From Bacteroidales bacterium (GTDB taxonomy: Bacteria > Bacteroidota > Bacteroidia > Bacteroidales > UBA932), in the NCBI GenBank assembly GCA_017415715.1, contig JAFQFD010000012.1, positions 1 through 64,000 on the forward strand: a DNA stretch of 64,000 bases, given 5' to 3'. A program made the position numbers and the translations under genes. The stretch's first letter is position 1; every line of letters starts with the position of its first letter. Shown here piece after piece: positions 18,478 to 28,500 of this stretch. The notes beneath the pieces were generated by a model. The model did not search any database. It was not told the DNA's origin and worked only from the letters and a program-made list of their open reading frames with translations.

Positions 18478-19587
18478 ATGAAAGCGGAGAGGGATATTGC
18501 GGGGATAGCATTGCCATTCATTGCCGGCGTCGCGGTAAGCGTTTATGCCGGCACCATCTATCCGTGGCAGGCGGTTCTGTCCTGCCTTGCGGTTGCTGCA
18601 TTCACATCAATACTCATGACTCCTTCCGGCAAAGCGCTTGGGAGTCCGTTGCAGTGGGCCGTCATAATTGCCCTGATGGCATTCTGCGGGCATCTCACAG
18701 GATTGACCGACAGGTTTTTATCACTGAGCCGGACCGACGGAGCAGGATGGCTTGAGCAGAAGGCTTTGGACATGTGCATGAGGATGGAGGCTGCCATTGA
18801 CGCCATACCATTTGAGAGAGAGGCGACCGGACAGATAATCAAGGCATTGCTGACCGGAGAGCGTTCAGGAATACCGAAAGAAGTCACAGCGGCCTTCAGG
18901 GAAAGCGGTGCGTCGCATATCCTGGCGCTTTCAGGGCTCCATCTGGGCATCATATATGGAATAATGCGTGTTCTACTTTCAGTCCTTGGTAACTCCGCCA
19001 CAGTCAAGAAGATACGGTCACTTCTCGTTATAGGCATATGTGGCTTCTACACTCTTGCCACAGGGGCCGGAGCCTCGATCGTAAGGGCATTTCTGTTCAT
19101 CGTCATAGGAGAATATGCTTCCATCAGGCACATACGGCTGACTCTGCCCGTCATCCTCATGACTGCGATGAGCATACAGGTCTTCTTCTCGCCGGATTCC
19201 ATAAGGGATGTCGGATTCCAGCTCTCATATGCAGCCATAGCGGGCATTGCATTCATTTTTCCATGGCTGAAAGGCTTCTGGCCGGGAGAGCGCAGGAAAG
19301 ACGATGTCTTGACGAAGGGAGCGCGGTGGATGTGGGACTCGGCAGCCATGTCCATATCATGTCAGATCACGACAGGCCCCATAGCGTATTACTATTTCAG
19401 GTCATTCCCCATGCATTTCATCCTGACCAACATGATAGCCATTCCTTTGACATCGATAATAATCCCTGCAGCGTTGCTCACTCTCGCATCATCATGTCTT
19501 GGCTGGCATCCCACAATGCTGCTGAGGGCCACGGAATGGCTTGTAGCAGCCCTTTCCGAAGCCCTCGGCATCATTGCGGAGATGTAA
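18478..19587 (+). CDS. ComEC/Rec2 competence-domain membrane protein, core only
   Basis: Predicted inner-membrane channel for single-stranded DNA uptake. The 369-residue protein has about nine hydrophobic segments and the Competence-domain signature SHILALSGLHLGIIYGIM (about residues 151-168), followed by TGAGASIVRAFLF and DVGFQLSYAAIAGI. It lacks the N-terminal OB-fold region (DUF4131) in full form and the C-terminal metallo-beta-lactamase domain found in Firmicutes ComEC, so it is much shorter than most family members. It runs divergently from ackA and converges on apbE, whose stop is 6 bp away. Either a minimal channel or a trimmed relic; the frame is intact. Confidence 0.8.
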   Translation: MKAERDIAGIALPFIAGVAVSVYAGTIYPWQAVLSCLAVAAFTSILMTPSGKALGSPLQWAVIIALMAFCGHLTGLTDRFLSLSRTDGAGWLEQKALDMCMRMEAAIDAIPFEREATGQIIKALLTGERSGIPKEVTAAFRESGASHILALSGLHLGIIYGIMRVLLSVLGNSATVKKIRSLLVIGICGFYTLATGAGASIVRAFLFIVIGEYASIRHIRLTLPVILMTAMSIQVFFSPDSIRDVGFQLSYAAIAGIAFIFPWLKGFWPGERRKDDVLTKGARWMWDSAAMSISCQITTGPIAYYYFRSFPMHFILTNMIAIPLTSIIIPAALLTLASSCLGWHPTMLLRATEWLVAALSEALGIIAEM

Positions 19588-19593
19588 AGCGAT

Positions 19594-20637
19594 TTACAGT
19601 TCCGTCAGAACAAATCCCTCGGAGCACCAGGTCATGAATTCCCCATCATGGTCATATATCAGACAGCCTTCAAGATCAGGACGCTGAGAAAGCAACTCCT
19701 TCGACTCCTCAAGTCCGACGACCATGCAATATGTAGCATATGCATCGGCTGTGACTGCATCGTCAGCAACTATGGTGGCGCTCAGCAGACTGTGCGACAC
19801 AGGATATCCGCTCCTCGGATCTATTGTATGTGCATACTTCTTACCATCGCGGACATAAAACTTGCGATAGTTCCCGGAGGTCACAATGCCATGAGGTCCC
19901 GAAGGGGCCTTGAATATGCCCTGGACCTGCGCACCGAGCTCATTGTTACCATCGACTGGGCGGTCTATTCCCACCGTCCATGGCTGGCCGGAAGGATTGA
20001 GACCGTCACAGAATATTTCCCCGATGTTGACCATCATATCCTTAACACCTATAGAATATAGATATTCAGCCACAAGGTCGCAGCTGTATCCCTGCGCTAT
20101 TGCATTATAGTTAAGCTGCGGAGGGACATCGCCTTCAACAAGAAGATCTGTTCCAGCCAATGAAGCTCCTGCTTGAATTTCGGCACAAAGATGCTTCATG
20201 CCTGAATGCGCCAGCACCTTCTGCACCTGATCGTCGGAAGGCATTTCACCGGACTTGAAACCGAATCCCCACAGGTCGAAAAGCGGGGCCGATGCGGCGT
20301 CTACAATCCCTTGAGTTTCATTGTAGATATCATACGCCTTGGCGTACATGTCCACGAACAGCCCGTTCGGAACTATCGTATCACCATGATTGAAGCTGCT
20401 CAGGAGCGAGTTCCTGTTATATCCCGACAACGTGAAATCTATCCTTTGAAGGATCGTCTCTACAGAATCCCGTATTTCTTCCGGCCTGACATCGACGCCA
20501 TCGATATTGAGAGTCACGACATATACGCCTCCCTGGGCGTATCCTTCTATCTTTATATACTTGTCGCGATTCATGGTGCAGGAGAGCACCGACGCCATGA
20601 ATGCGACCACAAAAAACATTCTGATTTTATTTCCCAT
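19594..20637 (-). CDS. apbE: FAD:protein FMN transferase, lipoprotein
   Basis: Attaches FMN to a threonine of target proteins such as NqrB/NqrC or RnfG subunits in the periplasm. The start at 20637 (MGNKIRMFFVVAFMASVLSC) gives a lipoprotein signal with Cys at 20 and lies 28 bp after a perfect -7 box (20665-20672); the more upstream start at 20667 would overlap that box. Family features include DAASAPLFDLWGFG, LNYNAIAQGYSCDLVAEYL, VNIGEIFCDG, and YAHTIDPRSGYPVSHSLLSA with the Mg-binding region SATIVADDAVTADAYATYCM. No flavinylated target gene is adjacent. Confidence 0.92.
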   Translation of the reverse strand: MGNKIRMFFVVAFMASVLSCTMNRDKYIKIEGYAQGGVYVVTLNIDGVDVRPEEIRDSVETILQRIDFTLSGYNRNSLLSSFNHGDTIVPNGLFVDMYAKAYDIYNETQGIVDAASAPLFDLWGFGFKSGEMPSDDQVQKVLAHSGMKHLCAEIQAGASLAGTDLLVEGDVPPQLNYNAIAQGYSCDLVAEYLYSIGVKDMMVNIGEIFCDGLNPSGQPWTVGIDRPVDGNNELGAQVQGIFKAPSGPHGIVTSGNYRKFYVRDGKKYAHTIDPRSGYPVSHSLLSATIVADDAVTADAYATYCMVVGLEESKELLSQRPDLEGCLIYDHDGEFMTWCSEGFVLTEL

Positions 20638-20664
20638 ATCGGTCCGTAAGGCAAAGTATTTGTA

Positions 20665-20672
20665 CAAAGGTA
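20665..20672 (-). promoter_or_regulatory. apbE -7 box
   Basis: Minus-strand TACCTTTG, an exact TAnnTTTG match, 28 bp upstream of the ATG at 20637. It decides the start codon, since a start at 20667 would be upstream of transcription. No clear -33 element. Confidence 0.5.
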
Positions 20673-20734
20673 GCGGTTTTTCAAATTAATTCACGATATT
20701 TGCACGATTATACACCTAAAAACAACGATTGGAA

Positions 20735-21808
20735 ATGAGTTTCAGAAAACTGACATCCATTACATTCATCATAGCGGCCGCGCTTTGTACACTTTCCTGC
20801 AAGGATGACGACGAGACAACCGTACCTCCGTCACTCAGCGGAGCCCTGGATTTCGACCTGCCGCAATATATTCTCCCTGAAACAGTGATCGAGATGGTCC
20901 CTTCAGGAGTCACACATCCTGACGAAGGAGAGCTGGGATACTATTGGAGAGTATCACCTTCTATGAAGAAGTCAGACACCACAAGATTCGAGAACGGACT
21001 GGACAAGAACGGAAATCCGTCTGACGGATCATTCACTCACAAGTTCTCTGACACTCTTCAGACATATACAGTGCAGGGTTATGCCTATGCCAAAGGATAT
21101 TCATATGTATCCAAGACAAGCTACACCACTGTCGTAAAGGGCGGAATCGACGGTTCGATAACCAATCTCTGGTTGAAAGACAGGCCTTTCTTCAAAGAAG
21201 GAGACATAATATATCCATATGTAACAATAGGATCCACTGACTGGCTCTGCCGCAACGTCGCAGATGCGTCTGCCGGGGCCCCATTCGCCAACTGCAAGGC
21301 AATGGGAGATGTATTCGGAAGATATTATTCATATGAAGAGGCACTTGAGGTATGTCCTGAAGGATGGCAGCTGCCTACTGAGGCCGACTGGCTCGAGGCT
21401 GCAGCGGCAGCCGGAGCAGAAGGCGCTCAAGCATATGACACAATCGAAGGTGTAGCTGCTGCGCTCATGGGCAACGGATATTTCAATGAAAGTCTGATGT
21501 GGGAATATTGGCCTCAGGTCGGTGACATCACAAACACCACAGGGCTGTCATTAATCCCTACTGGATATGCGATGCTAGGAGCCAAGGCGGCATCTCCTCA
21601 GGAAAATGCATATCTTGATCAAAGATACCCTCAGGCACAGTTCAAAGGATACAGCGAGTACGCAGCATTCTGGACAGCAGACCTTGTTGAAGGATCAGAG
21701 GGCATGGCATACTACAGATACCTCATCAGCGAGGTGCCAGACCTGATGGTCAGCATGGGAGACACAAAGACATTCGGAGCTGCAGTAAGATGCGTCCGCA
21801 AGAAATAG
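20735..21808 (+). CDS. FISUMP-domain lipoprotein
   Basis: Surface or periplasmic lipoprotein of unknown function. From the ATG at 20735 (a TTG lies two codons earlier) the protein has 357 residues: signal MSFRKLTSITFIIAAALC with lipobox TLSC, an N-terminal beta-rich region (about 25-140) and a C-terminal Fibrobacter succinogenes major paralogous domain (about 150-357). The latter is recognised from GSTDWLCRNVADAS, CPEGWQLPTEADW, FWTADLVEG and the closing TFGAAVRCVRKK. These domains are common in surface proteins of Bacteroidetes and Fibrobacteres and have no assigned reaction. It is divergent from apbE and converges with the lolA-like gene, 11 bp between stops. Confidence 0.82.
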   Translation: MSFRKLTSITFIIAAALCTLSCKDDDETTVPPSLSGALDFDLPQYILPETVIEMVPSGVTHPDEGELGYYWRVSPSMKKSDTTRFENGLDKNGNPSDGSFTHKFSDTLQTYTVQGYAYAKGYSYVSKTSYTTVVKGGIDGSITNLWLKDRPFFKEGDIIYPYVTIGSTDWLCRNVADASAGAPFANCKAMGDVFGRYYSYEEALEVCPEGWQLPTEADWLEAAAAAGAEGAQAYDTIEGVAAALMGNGYFNESLMWEYWPQVGDITNTTGLSLIPTGYAMLGAKAASPQENAYLDQRYPQAQFKGYSEYAAFWTADLVEGSEGMAYYRYLISEVPDLMVSMGDTKTFGAAVRCVRKK

Positions 21809-21819
21809 ACTGAAATAAC

Positions 21820-22431
21820 TTATCTCAGATCTGTCACTATCCAAGCCTCGTCGAAAGACATAGAAGGGCGGAAGAAAGTGACAGATTTCTTTTCCTCCAC
21901 CTTCATAGATCTGACCTTGACATCCATCTTTCCGCCATCGGAAAGCTCGATGATGGCAGAAACTATGGTACCGTCCGGCTTGAGAGTCAGCTCGGCAGAC
22001 TTGATGCCACAATCGTCTACAGCCTCAAGTGTATAGACTTCAACGCTGCCGGAAGTCTTATTATCGGCAACCTTGAAGTACTTGTCCAGATTCTGGAAAA
22101 AGATTGCCGGATCATTCAGCATTTCATTACCTGATGACTGAATATAAGCCTCCTTTATATTCGGATCGACAGTCCACACTGTCTCCCCGTCACTGAAGAC
22201 AAGTACCCCGGTACAATCCACGACATATGCCCTGCCCTGCACCTTGATGTCCGCCTCAGTATTGAAACGTATCTCAGACATATCAAAGCTGTAAGCGCAA
22301 TCCAGACATACGCATGATTGCGAAAGCGCAGAGCACAGCTTGGCCAAAGCTGTACCCTGCGTATTCTGAGCCATCAGGCATGTCATCGAAATGACAACTG
22401 CCGACATGGCTGATATGATTCTTCTAAACAT
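21820..22431 (-). CDS. LolA-like outer-membrane lipoprotein carrier
   Basis: Probably a periplasmic chaperone that moves lipoproteins to the outer membrane. The 203-residue protein has a signal peptide (SMTCLMA-QN) and an open beta-barrel LolA-type fold: DCAYSFDMSEIRFNTEADIKV early, then VLVFSDGETVWTVDPNIKEAYIQ, the typical LolA phrase, and LTLKPDGTIVSAIIELSDGG. It is the last gene of DUF4290-ftsK-lolA, starting 3 bp after the ftsK stop. An ftsK-lolA pairing is also common outside Bacteroidetes, which supports the call. Confidence 0.82.
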   Translation of the reverse strand: MFRRIISAMSAVVISMTCLMAQNTQGTALAKLCSALSQSCVCLDCAYSFDMSEIRFNTEADIKVQGRAYVVDCTGVLVFSDGETVWTVDPNIKEAYIQSSGNEMLNDPAIFFQNLDKYFKVADNKTSGSVEVYTLEAVDDCGIKSAELTLKPDGTIVSAIIELSDGGKMDVKVRSMKVEEKKSVTFFRPSMSFDEAWIVTDLR

Positions 22432-22434
22432 ATT

Positions 22435-24879
22435 CTACTGGTTAAGGAACGGCTCGATCACCTCTGCAAGTTCGTCAAGTGTGGCAACCAGCACCTGGCG
22501 CGGCTTCGAGCCCTCCTGAGGGCCTACGATGCCTGCCGCCTCAAGCTGATCCATCACTCTGCCTGCTCTTGCATATCCCATACCAAGCTTTCTCTGGAGG
22601 TCAGATGTCGATCCCTTCTGGGAGATGACCACAGTCCTTGCGGCCTCCTCGAACATCGAATCTATATTCTGCATGTCAATGTTTCCACCGCCAGGTTCAC
22701 CTTCCTGAGATTCAGGAACAGGGAGGTAATATGGCGTGCTGTAACACTGCTTGTAGCCACCCTGATCACCGATGAACTTGGTTATCTTGTTGATCTCGGC
22801 CATACTTACAAGGGCACACTGGATACGCTCCACCTTGACTCCTGCATAATAGAGCATATCTCCCTTACCGATCAGGTTTTCTGCGCCGACCGCGTCAAGG
22901 ATAGTTCTGGAATCCACTCCGGAAAGGACACGGAAAGCGATTCGAGTCGGGAAGTTTGCCTTGATGAGACCTGTGATGACATTCACCGACGGACGCTGAG
23001 TCGCTATGATCACATGAATGCCGGCCGCACGGCCCTTCTGCGCGAGACGGATGATGTATGCCTCGATATTCTTCGCAGACTTCCTGTCCTCAGGACTTGA
23101 GCCTCCGGCCATGATCAAGTCAGCGTACTCATCAATCACGACAACGAGATATGGGAGGAACTGATGACCGTCTGTAGGAAGGAGATGGCGGTCTTTGTAC
23201 TTCTCATTATAGAGCTTGAAGTCATTGACACCGGCCTTTGCGAGAAGGTCATATCTTGCATCCATCTCTATGCAGAGGGAATGAAGAACCTGCTCCGCCT
23301 GCTTCGCCTTCTTGACGATCGCATTCTTCTTCTCCTCCTCTTCGTCTCCCGCCACAGGAAGGACGGCAAGATAATGCTTGAGGAGAGAATTATATGATGT
23401 GAACTCCACAGCCTTAGGGTCGATGAACACGAACTTGAGCTCCGAAGGATGCTTTGCGTAAAGGAGAGACGATATGATGACGTTCAGTCCTACTGACTTA
23501 CCCTGCTTTGTGGCACCCGCAACGAGAAGATGCGGAGCATCAGAAAGGTCGAATGTCTTTACCTTCTGCGCGAGCGTCGAGTATCCGATTGCTACCGGAA
23601 GCTCTGCCGAGCTGTTGCGGAAGGAGTCGTCATTGAGCATCGACTTGAGAGGAACTATCGAAGGAGTGCTGTTAGGCACCTCGATGCCCACACTGCCCGG
23701 AAGCGTCACTACTCTGACTCCGCCGACCTCAAGGGCCATCGCTATCTCTCTGTGCACCTGCTCTATCGACGCAACCCTCATTCCGGGAGCCAGAACGATC
23801 TTATACAATGTTACCGTAGGGCCGACAACAGCCGTAACCTTCTCTACCTCAATCTTATAGTTCTTAAGAGTATTGCGGATAAGGAGATTGTTCTTGTCGA
23901 GCTCCGCCTGACTCACCTCATGAACACCTTCGGTGTAGTCCTTCAGGAGGTCGAGCGGAGGAAACTCGAATCTCTCGAGCTCTTCCCTGTTGTCTATCCT
24001 TGGAAGGTCTTCGACTACTTCTGTGACGACATCGCCTCTTATCACTTCGAGATTCTGATCTTCAGGATCAGGAACCGGAACATCCTCAACTACTACGACA
24101 GGCTCATCCTCTTTGACCGTAACCGGATCTTCTTCGACTACCGGGACCGTCACTTCGTCTACAACAACAGCAGGTATGTCTTCCGGCTGCGGCTGCGGCA
24201 CGTCAATGATCTCAGGATCCTCCGCCTCATCTGTCTGCTCAGCCGGTTCGTCCTGCGCCACAGGCTTCTTTTCTCCTGTGATGGCAAACCAATGTGCAAA
24301 CCTGCCGCTTGCAAAAAGCAGCCACACCACTACTGCAGCAACAAGCAGGAGGACGGGCACGATCGGCCCTACAAGATTTGCCATCCATGACATCACCGCA
24401 TGTCCGGCATCACCTCCAAGACCTCCGTCAAGAAGCCTTGGCGATCCTATGAGAGACAGGCCCAGAGACAAAAGGAATGCGCCGCTGACTGAAAGGAAGG
24501 TTATCCTCATGAGTCCTATGCTCCTCTGCCAGAAGAACAGCCTGTATGAAAACACAGAAAACAGGAATACGAAAACATAGCTGGCAAGTCCGAACATGCC
24601 GCTGATCAGGAAACGACCCCACATGTAGCCTAGCTTTCCGGCCATGTTATGAGCCTCCACCGACTTATGCATCATATCCGGATTGGAGAACAGGCTCTTG
24701 TCCGGCTGCCATGTGAACATGTATGAGAACATCGCCACAAAGGTGAACACCGTAAACAGGAACACCAGGACGCCGGCACACTTGAGAAGTATCGACTTCA
24801 GCTCGGGGTCCATATCTGCAAAGAAAGAGAAGAACCTCTTCTCCTTCTGTTTAGCTGTCTTTATCTTTTTTCCTGCCAT
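22435..24879 (-). CDS. ftsK: DNA translocase FtsK/SpoIIIE family
   Basis: Pumps chromosomal DNA through the division septum and aids dimer resolution. The 814-residue protein has four membrane helices in residues 30-190, an acidic Pro/Glu/Val-rich linker (about 210-330; repeats of EDPVTVKEDEPVVVVEDVPV type) and the RecA-like motor with Walker A GATKQGKSVGLNVII (near 455) and Walker B VVVIDEYADLIMAGG. The C-terminal gamma winged helix (KLGMGYARAGRVMDQLEAAG) reads KOPS-type polarity sites. Start at 24879 is 1 bp after the DUF4290 stop. The linker is shorter than in E. coli FtsK. Confidence 0.96.
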   Translation of the reverse strand: MAGKKIKTAKQKEKRFFSFFADMDPELKSILLKCAGVLVFLFTVFTFVAMFSYMFTWQPDKSLFSNPDMMHKSVEAHNMAGKLGYMWGRFLISGMFGLASYVFVFLFSVFSYRLFFWQRSIGLMRITFLSVSGAFLLSLGLSLIGSPRLLDGGLGGDAGHAVMSWMANLVGPIVPVLLLVAAVVVWLLFASGRFAHWFAITGEKKPVAQDEPAEQTDEAEDPEIIDVPQPQPEDIPAVVVDEVTVPVVEEDPVTVKEDEPVVVVEDVPVPDPEDQNLEVIRGDVVTEVVEDLPRIDNREELERFEFPPLDLLKDYTEGVHEVSQAELDKNNLLIRNTLKNYKIEVEKVTAVVGPTVTLYKIVLAPGMRVASIEQVHREIAMALEVGGVRVVTLPGSVGIEVPNSTPSIVPLKSMLNDDSFRNSSAELPVAIGYSTLAQKVKTFDLSDAPHLLVAGATKQGKSVGLNVIISSLLYAKHPSELKFVFIDPKAVEFTSYNSLLKHYLAVLPVAGDEEEEKKNAIVKKAKQAEQVLHSLCIEMDARYDLLAKAGVNDFKLYNEKYKDRHLLPTDGHQFLPYLVVVIDEYADLIMAGGSSPEDRKSAKNIEAYIIRLAQKGRAAGIHVIIATQRPSVNVITGLIKANFPTRIAFRVLSGVDSRTILDAVGAENLIGKGDMLYYAGVKVERIQCALVSMAEINKITKFIGDQGGYKQCYSTPYYLPVPESQEGEPGGGNIDMQNIDSMFEEAARTVVISQKGSTSDLQRKLGMGYARAGRVMDQLEAAGIVGPQEGSKPRQVLVATLDELAEVIEPFLNQ

Positions 24880-24880
24880 A

Positions 24881-25534
24881 TTACTTGTTATGCTTTCTCT
24901 TGTTCTGATTGCCTCTCTGCCTCTGGTTCTTGCCCTGCTTCTGTCCCTGTCTCATCACCATCACATCCTGCTTTGCAAGCTGCAATCCTTCCGGAACCTT
25001 GATGCGATAGTCTGACATCCTCTCTATATCCTGGAATATCGTCTGGTCCGAGACAGTGTCTTTGTTCCATATCAGATATTGCTGCCTCATGTATATCGCA
25101 AGCGAACGTATCATGGAAGTCTTCGACTCGCCGTCCTCGACATTTGCGATGAACTCTATCATGTTCTCGATGTTGCGCCCGTAATGCGCAGCCTTCACCG
25201 GCTTGCCGGGATATGGTATCTTGCGAGGCTTCTCATTCAGGCTCTCAGGAGCAGGAGCCGGATATGGAGAATCCACATCCAGATCGAACCCTGAAATAAT
25301 ATGGAGATGATCCCAGAGCTTCTGCTCATAATTGTCCTGAAGATGCACGGCCGGATTGATTATCTCCATGACCTTGATGATGGCCCTGGCCTGCTCATTG
25401 CGCTTCTCTCTGTCCTCAATGGTCTTGAGATAGTCGACCATCTTCTGGACATTTCGTCCATATTCAGGGATATAAAGAGTTACTCTCTCAGTATTATATA
25501 GAAGTTTGTAAGTATCTGTTCCGGTATTTTCCAT
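24881..25534 (-). CDS. DUF4290 family protein
   Basis: A conserved Bacteroidetes protein of unknown function, 217 residues from the ATG at 25534 (a GTG lies three codons earlier). It is soluble and largely helical: LYIPEYGRNVQKMVDYLKTI, then AIIKVMEIINPAV and KLWDHLHIISGFDLDVDSPY, as in DUF4290. The C-terminus is a basic tail (RQGQKQGKNQRQRGNQNKRK) that may bind nucleic acid. It is first in an operon with ftsK and a lolA-like gene, with a -7 box at 25564-25571. The context hints at a role near the chromosome or division, but nothing proves it. Confidence 0.82.
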   Translation of the reverse strand: MENTGTDTYKLLYNTERVTLYIPEYGRNVQKMVDYLKTIEDREKRNEQARAIIKVMEIINPAVHLQDNYEQKLWDHLHIISGFDLDVDSPYPAPAPESLNEKPRKIPYPGKPVKAAHYGRNIENMIEFIANVEDGESKTSMIRSLAIYMRQQYLIWNKDTVSDQTIFQDIERMSDYRIKVPEGLQLAKQDVMVMRQGQKQGKNQRQRGNQNKRKHNK

Positions 25535-25563
25535 ACTATTCACACATAATTCGTTGTAACTTG

Positions 25564-25571
25564 CAAATATA
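25564..25571 (-). promoter_or_regulatory. -7 box of the DUF4290-ftsK-lolA operon
   Basis: Minus-strand TATATTTG, an exact match, 29 bp upstream of the ATG at 25534, in the 48-bp gap after the addA-like gene. Confidence 0.45.
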
Positions 25572-25582
25572 CAAAATAATCT

Positions 25583-28500
25583 TTAGAGAACAGCATACTC
25601 TCCGGTGTGAACATACCATAAAACTGACGAAACATTTTCATAGCCCATACGCTTCCACATATCGGCATACTTGGCAAGCTGCCTCTCGTATGACTTGCGA
25701 TGCTCTCCGAACTTATAGTCTATGACTATTACCTTGTTGCCGTCAATGACTACCCTGTCCGGTCTGAAGACACTGCCGTCCACATCAATCAGGCTGGTTT
25801 CATTCAGCACGCGCGCCGAGTCCGGGAACCAGCCACGGGCCACGCCCTCGGATATTCTCTCAGACAAGAGTCTGCGTATCTCCTCGGCCTCCTCCGGGGT
25901 GACCTCACCGCATGAAAGCGAACGGTCGACAGCCCCGTCAAGGTCCTGAGGGGCCACCACCGAGGCCAGGATATCATGCAGCACAACGCCCCTGATCCTG
26001 TTGGAGGCCGAAATTCCGGCATCGCCATCAGCAGAGAAGAAATCAAGAGAGTCAGCTGAAAACTTCAGGCGTCCACGTTCTCTTACATCCGCTTCGTCGT
26101 CACCAGACTCCGGATTCAACGCGAAGGATGGGTACGCCCCTCCTTCTTCAATCTGAAACGCCAGGACATCCGACTCCTTTTCTTTCCTCAGAGATGCAAA
26201 ATCCACCATTTCTCCCACATCAAACCTGACAAAGCCTTCGCCTCCCGACCTCCTGACATCTTTCATCTTGCCGGAAGCCGCCACAAACCAATACAATATC
26301 TGAGAAAAGTCAGAATATGCATAAGGCGCATTCTCCTTGACGGCATCCAGGCACTTCTGAGCAGGTGTACGGGCGATGACATGCATTCCCAATGCGGCTC
26401 GAGTCATTGCGACATATATGGTGTTGATATTGTCCACCTGCTGCAGGAACCTTTCACTTTTATAATGCTCAGAGAACAAAGAAGACTCAGAAGACTGTGA
26501 CAGATATACATCGTATACTCCTTCTGCGACGCCTTCCAGCGGCGACCCAGCCAGATCCGGCGAGCACCATCTGCTGTCCGCCTTGAAGAGAGTTATGTTT
26601 TCCGCGAAAGGTATGATCACATATGGGAAGTCAAGTCCCTTCGACTTATGGATGGTCATGACTCGCACACTGTCTCCCGACGACGGAGAAGATATTGACG
26701 GATCCTGGTCTTCCCAATACTTCAGGAACCCCCTGAGATTGTTGCCATTATTTGCCACATAATCCTGCAGGTGGTCCATAAACGACTGGACATGAAGGAT
26801 CTCTCCCTCAACCACCCCGTCTGCATCAACGGACTTCAACTCTCTGATGACAGCTTCCGCCATGTCTATCAGCGATGTGTATCCATCAGGAACCTTTATG
26901 TCGAGAACCTCGGCCAGATAACTGCTGACAGTATTTTCAGGATTATCCACAAAGGAAAGCAGAGACACAAGACGGCGCACCGTCACGGCGCTCTTCACCT
27001 TAAGGGAATCATCAGTGATTACGGTTATGCCATTGTCAATAAGATATTCCGCAACACTTTCTCCTGTGGCGTTGCTCCTGACAAGGACGGCTATCTCCGA
27101 AAGGCGGGCACCGGCGGCTATCGCCTCCTGCACGCTTTCCAGCACCTTATGCAGTTCCCCTTCCTTCGGACAGAAGGTGACACTGACACTTCCAGCCGGT
27201 TTGTCCAGCTTGGAAACCTCCTGCTCCACATCGGAATATATATGCGAAATCCTTCCGTCCTTATCTCCGTTAAGATCATCCAGAACCTCCGCAGCAGCCT
27301 TGAAATATTCATTATTGAACTTTACCACATTCTTGAGGCTCCTGTAATTGGTGTCAAGCACCTCGGTCCCCGCATCCGGGAAAGTCGCAGGAACCTCATT
27401 GGCAAGAAGGTTCCAGTCAGACCCTCTCCACCTGTATATGCTCTGCTTGACATCTCCGACAATCAGGTTCTCATTGCCCTGAGAGTCACTGTTCCTGAGA
27501 AGCGGGCTGAAATTGGTCCACTGCACGGACGATGTATCCTGGAACTCATCGAGAAGGAAATGGTCGAAACGGACGCCTATCTTCTCGTAAATGAACGGAG
27601 CGTCAGACTTGTCTATGATGTCTCTTAGAATCACATTGGAGTCGTCAATGCATAGTACATTCTTCTCTTTCATCAACTCCTTGAAGGCTGCGGACAACTC
27701 CCGAGCCACTCCAAGTCCGTATATCTGGCCGTCAAGAATCACGGCTGTCTGATAGACAGAGTATTCCTTTCCCCACAGATTACAGAAGGCAAGCAGCGGT
27801 TCCATCAGACCCGGATACACTTTAGGAAGAAGAGTCTTGGCTTTCGCCGCCGAGAACCACTTATCACTATCCGGAGCCTTTTCCATAAAGGACGCCGTCG
27901 GAGGCGTGACAGGCTCATGTTCTTTCAGTTCCGCATATGCATGCAGAGCCTTCATGAACCCTCTGTTGCTGTCCTTGGCTTCCACCTTGGCATCAGTCAG
28001 CACCGCGACAGCCGCTGCCGCGTTTTCACGGACTGCCTTTCTGAAATCAGCAATGATCTGTCTGCAGGCCTTACGGATATTCCCAAGAGTCTTAGGAGAA
28101 TATGCCGTTTCCTCATCTATGCCTGCCTTATCCAGTTCCTCCTGACGCTGGGCTGACTTCATTCGCAGCGCCAGCTTCATCAGATTTGCATCGGCACTGT
28201 AACGCCCCCCTTGCTCGATCTGTTCCAGCACGTTAGCAGTAAGCCATGACAGGAGGCCGGTATCGGCCTCTGTCAGCGAGTCCAGCACACGGTCAACGCT
28301 CTCGGCTACAAGCGAATTCCTGTCAAGCTCGACCTGATATGATGCGAACTGACCGATTTCACGAGAGAAAGCCTTCAGAGTCTGCTGAAAGAACCTGTCT
28401 ATCGTGCTCACAGCAAAAGCGCTGTAATCATGCAGGATATCCCTGAGGACTCTTGCCGCCTTGGCGCTGATCTCCGCATCAGACGGAAGCAGCGCCGGGA

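Noticed and set aside
19594-20667. Longer apbE start at 20667
   Set aside because: It overlaps the -7 box at 20665-20672 and destroys the lipoprotein signal.
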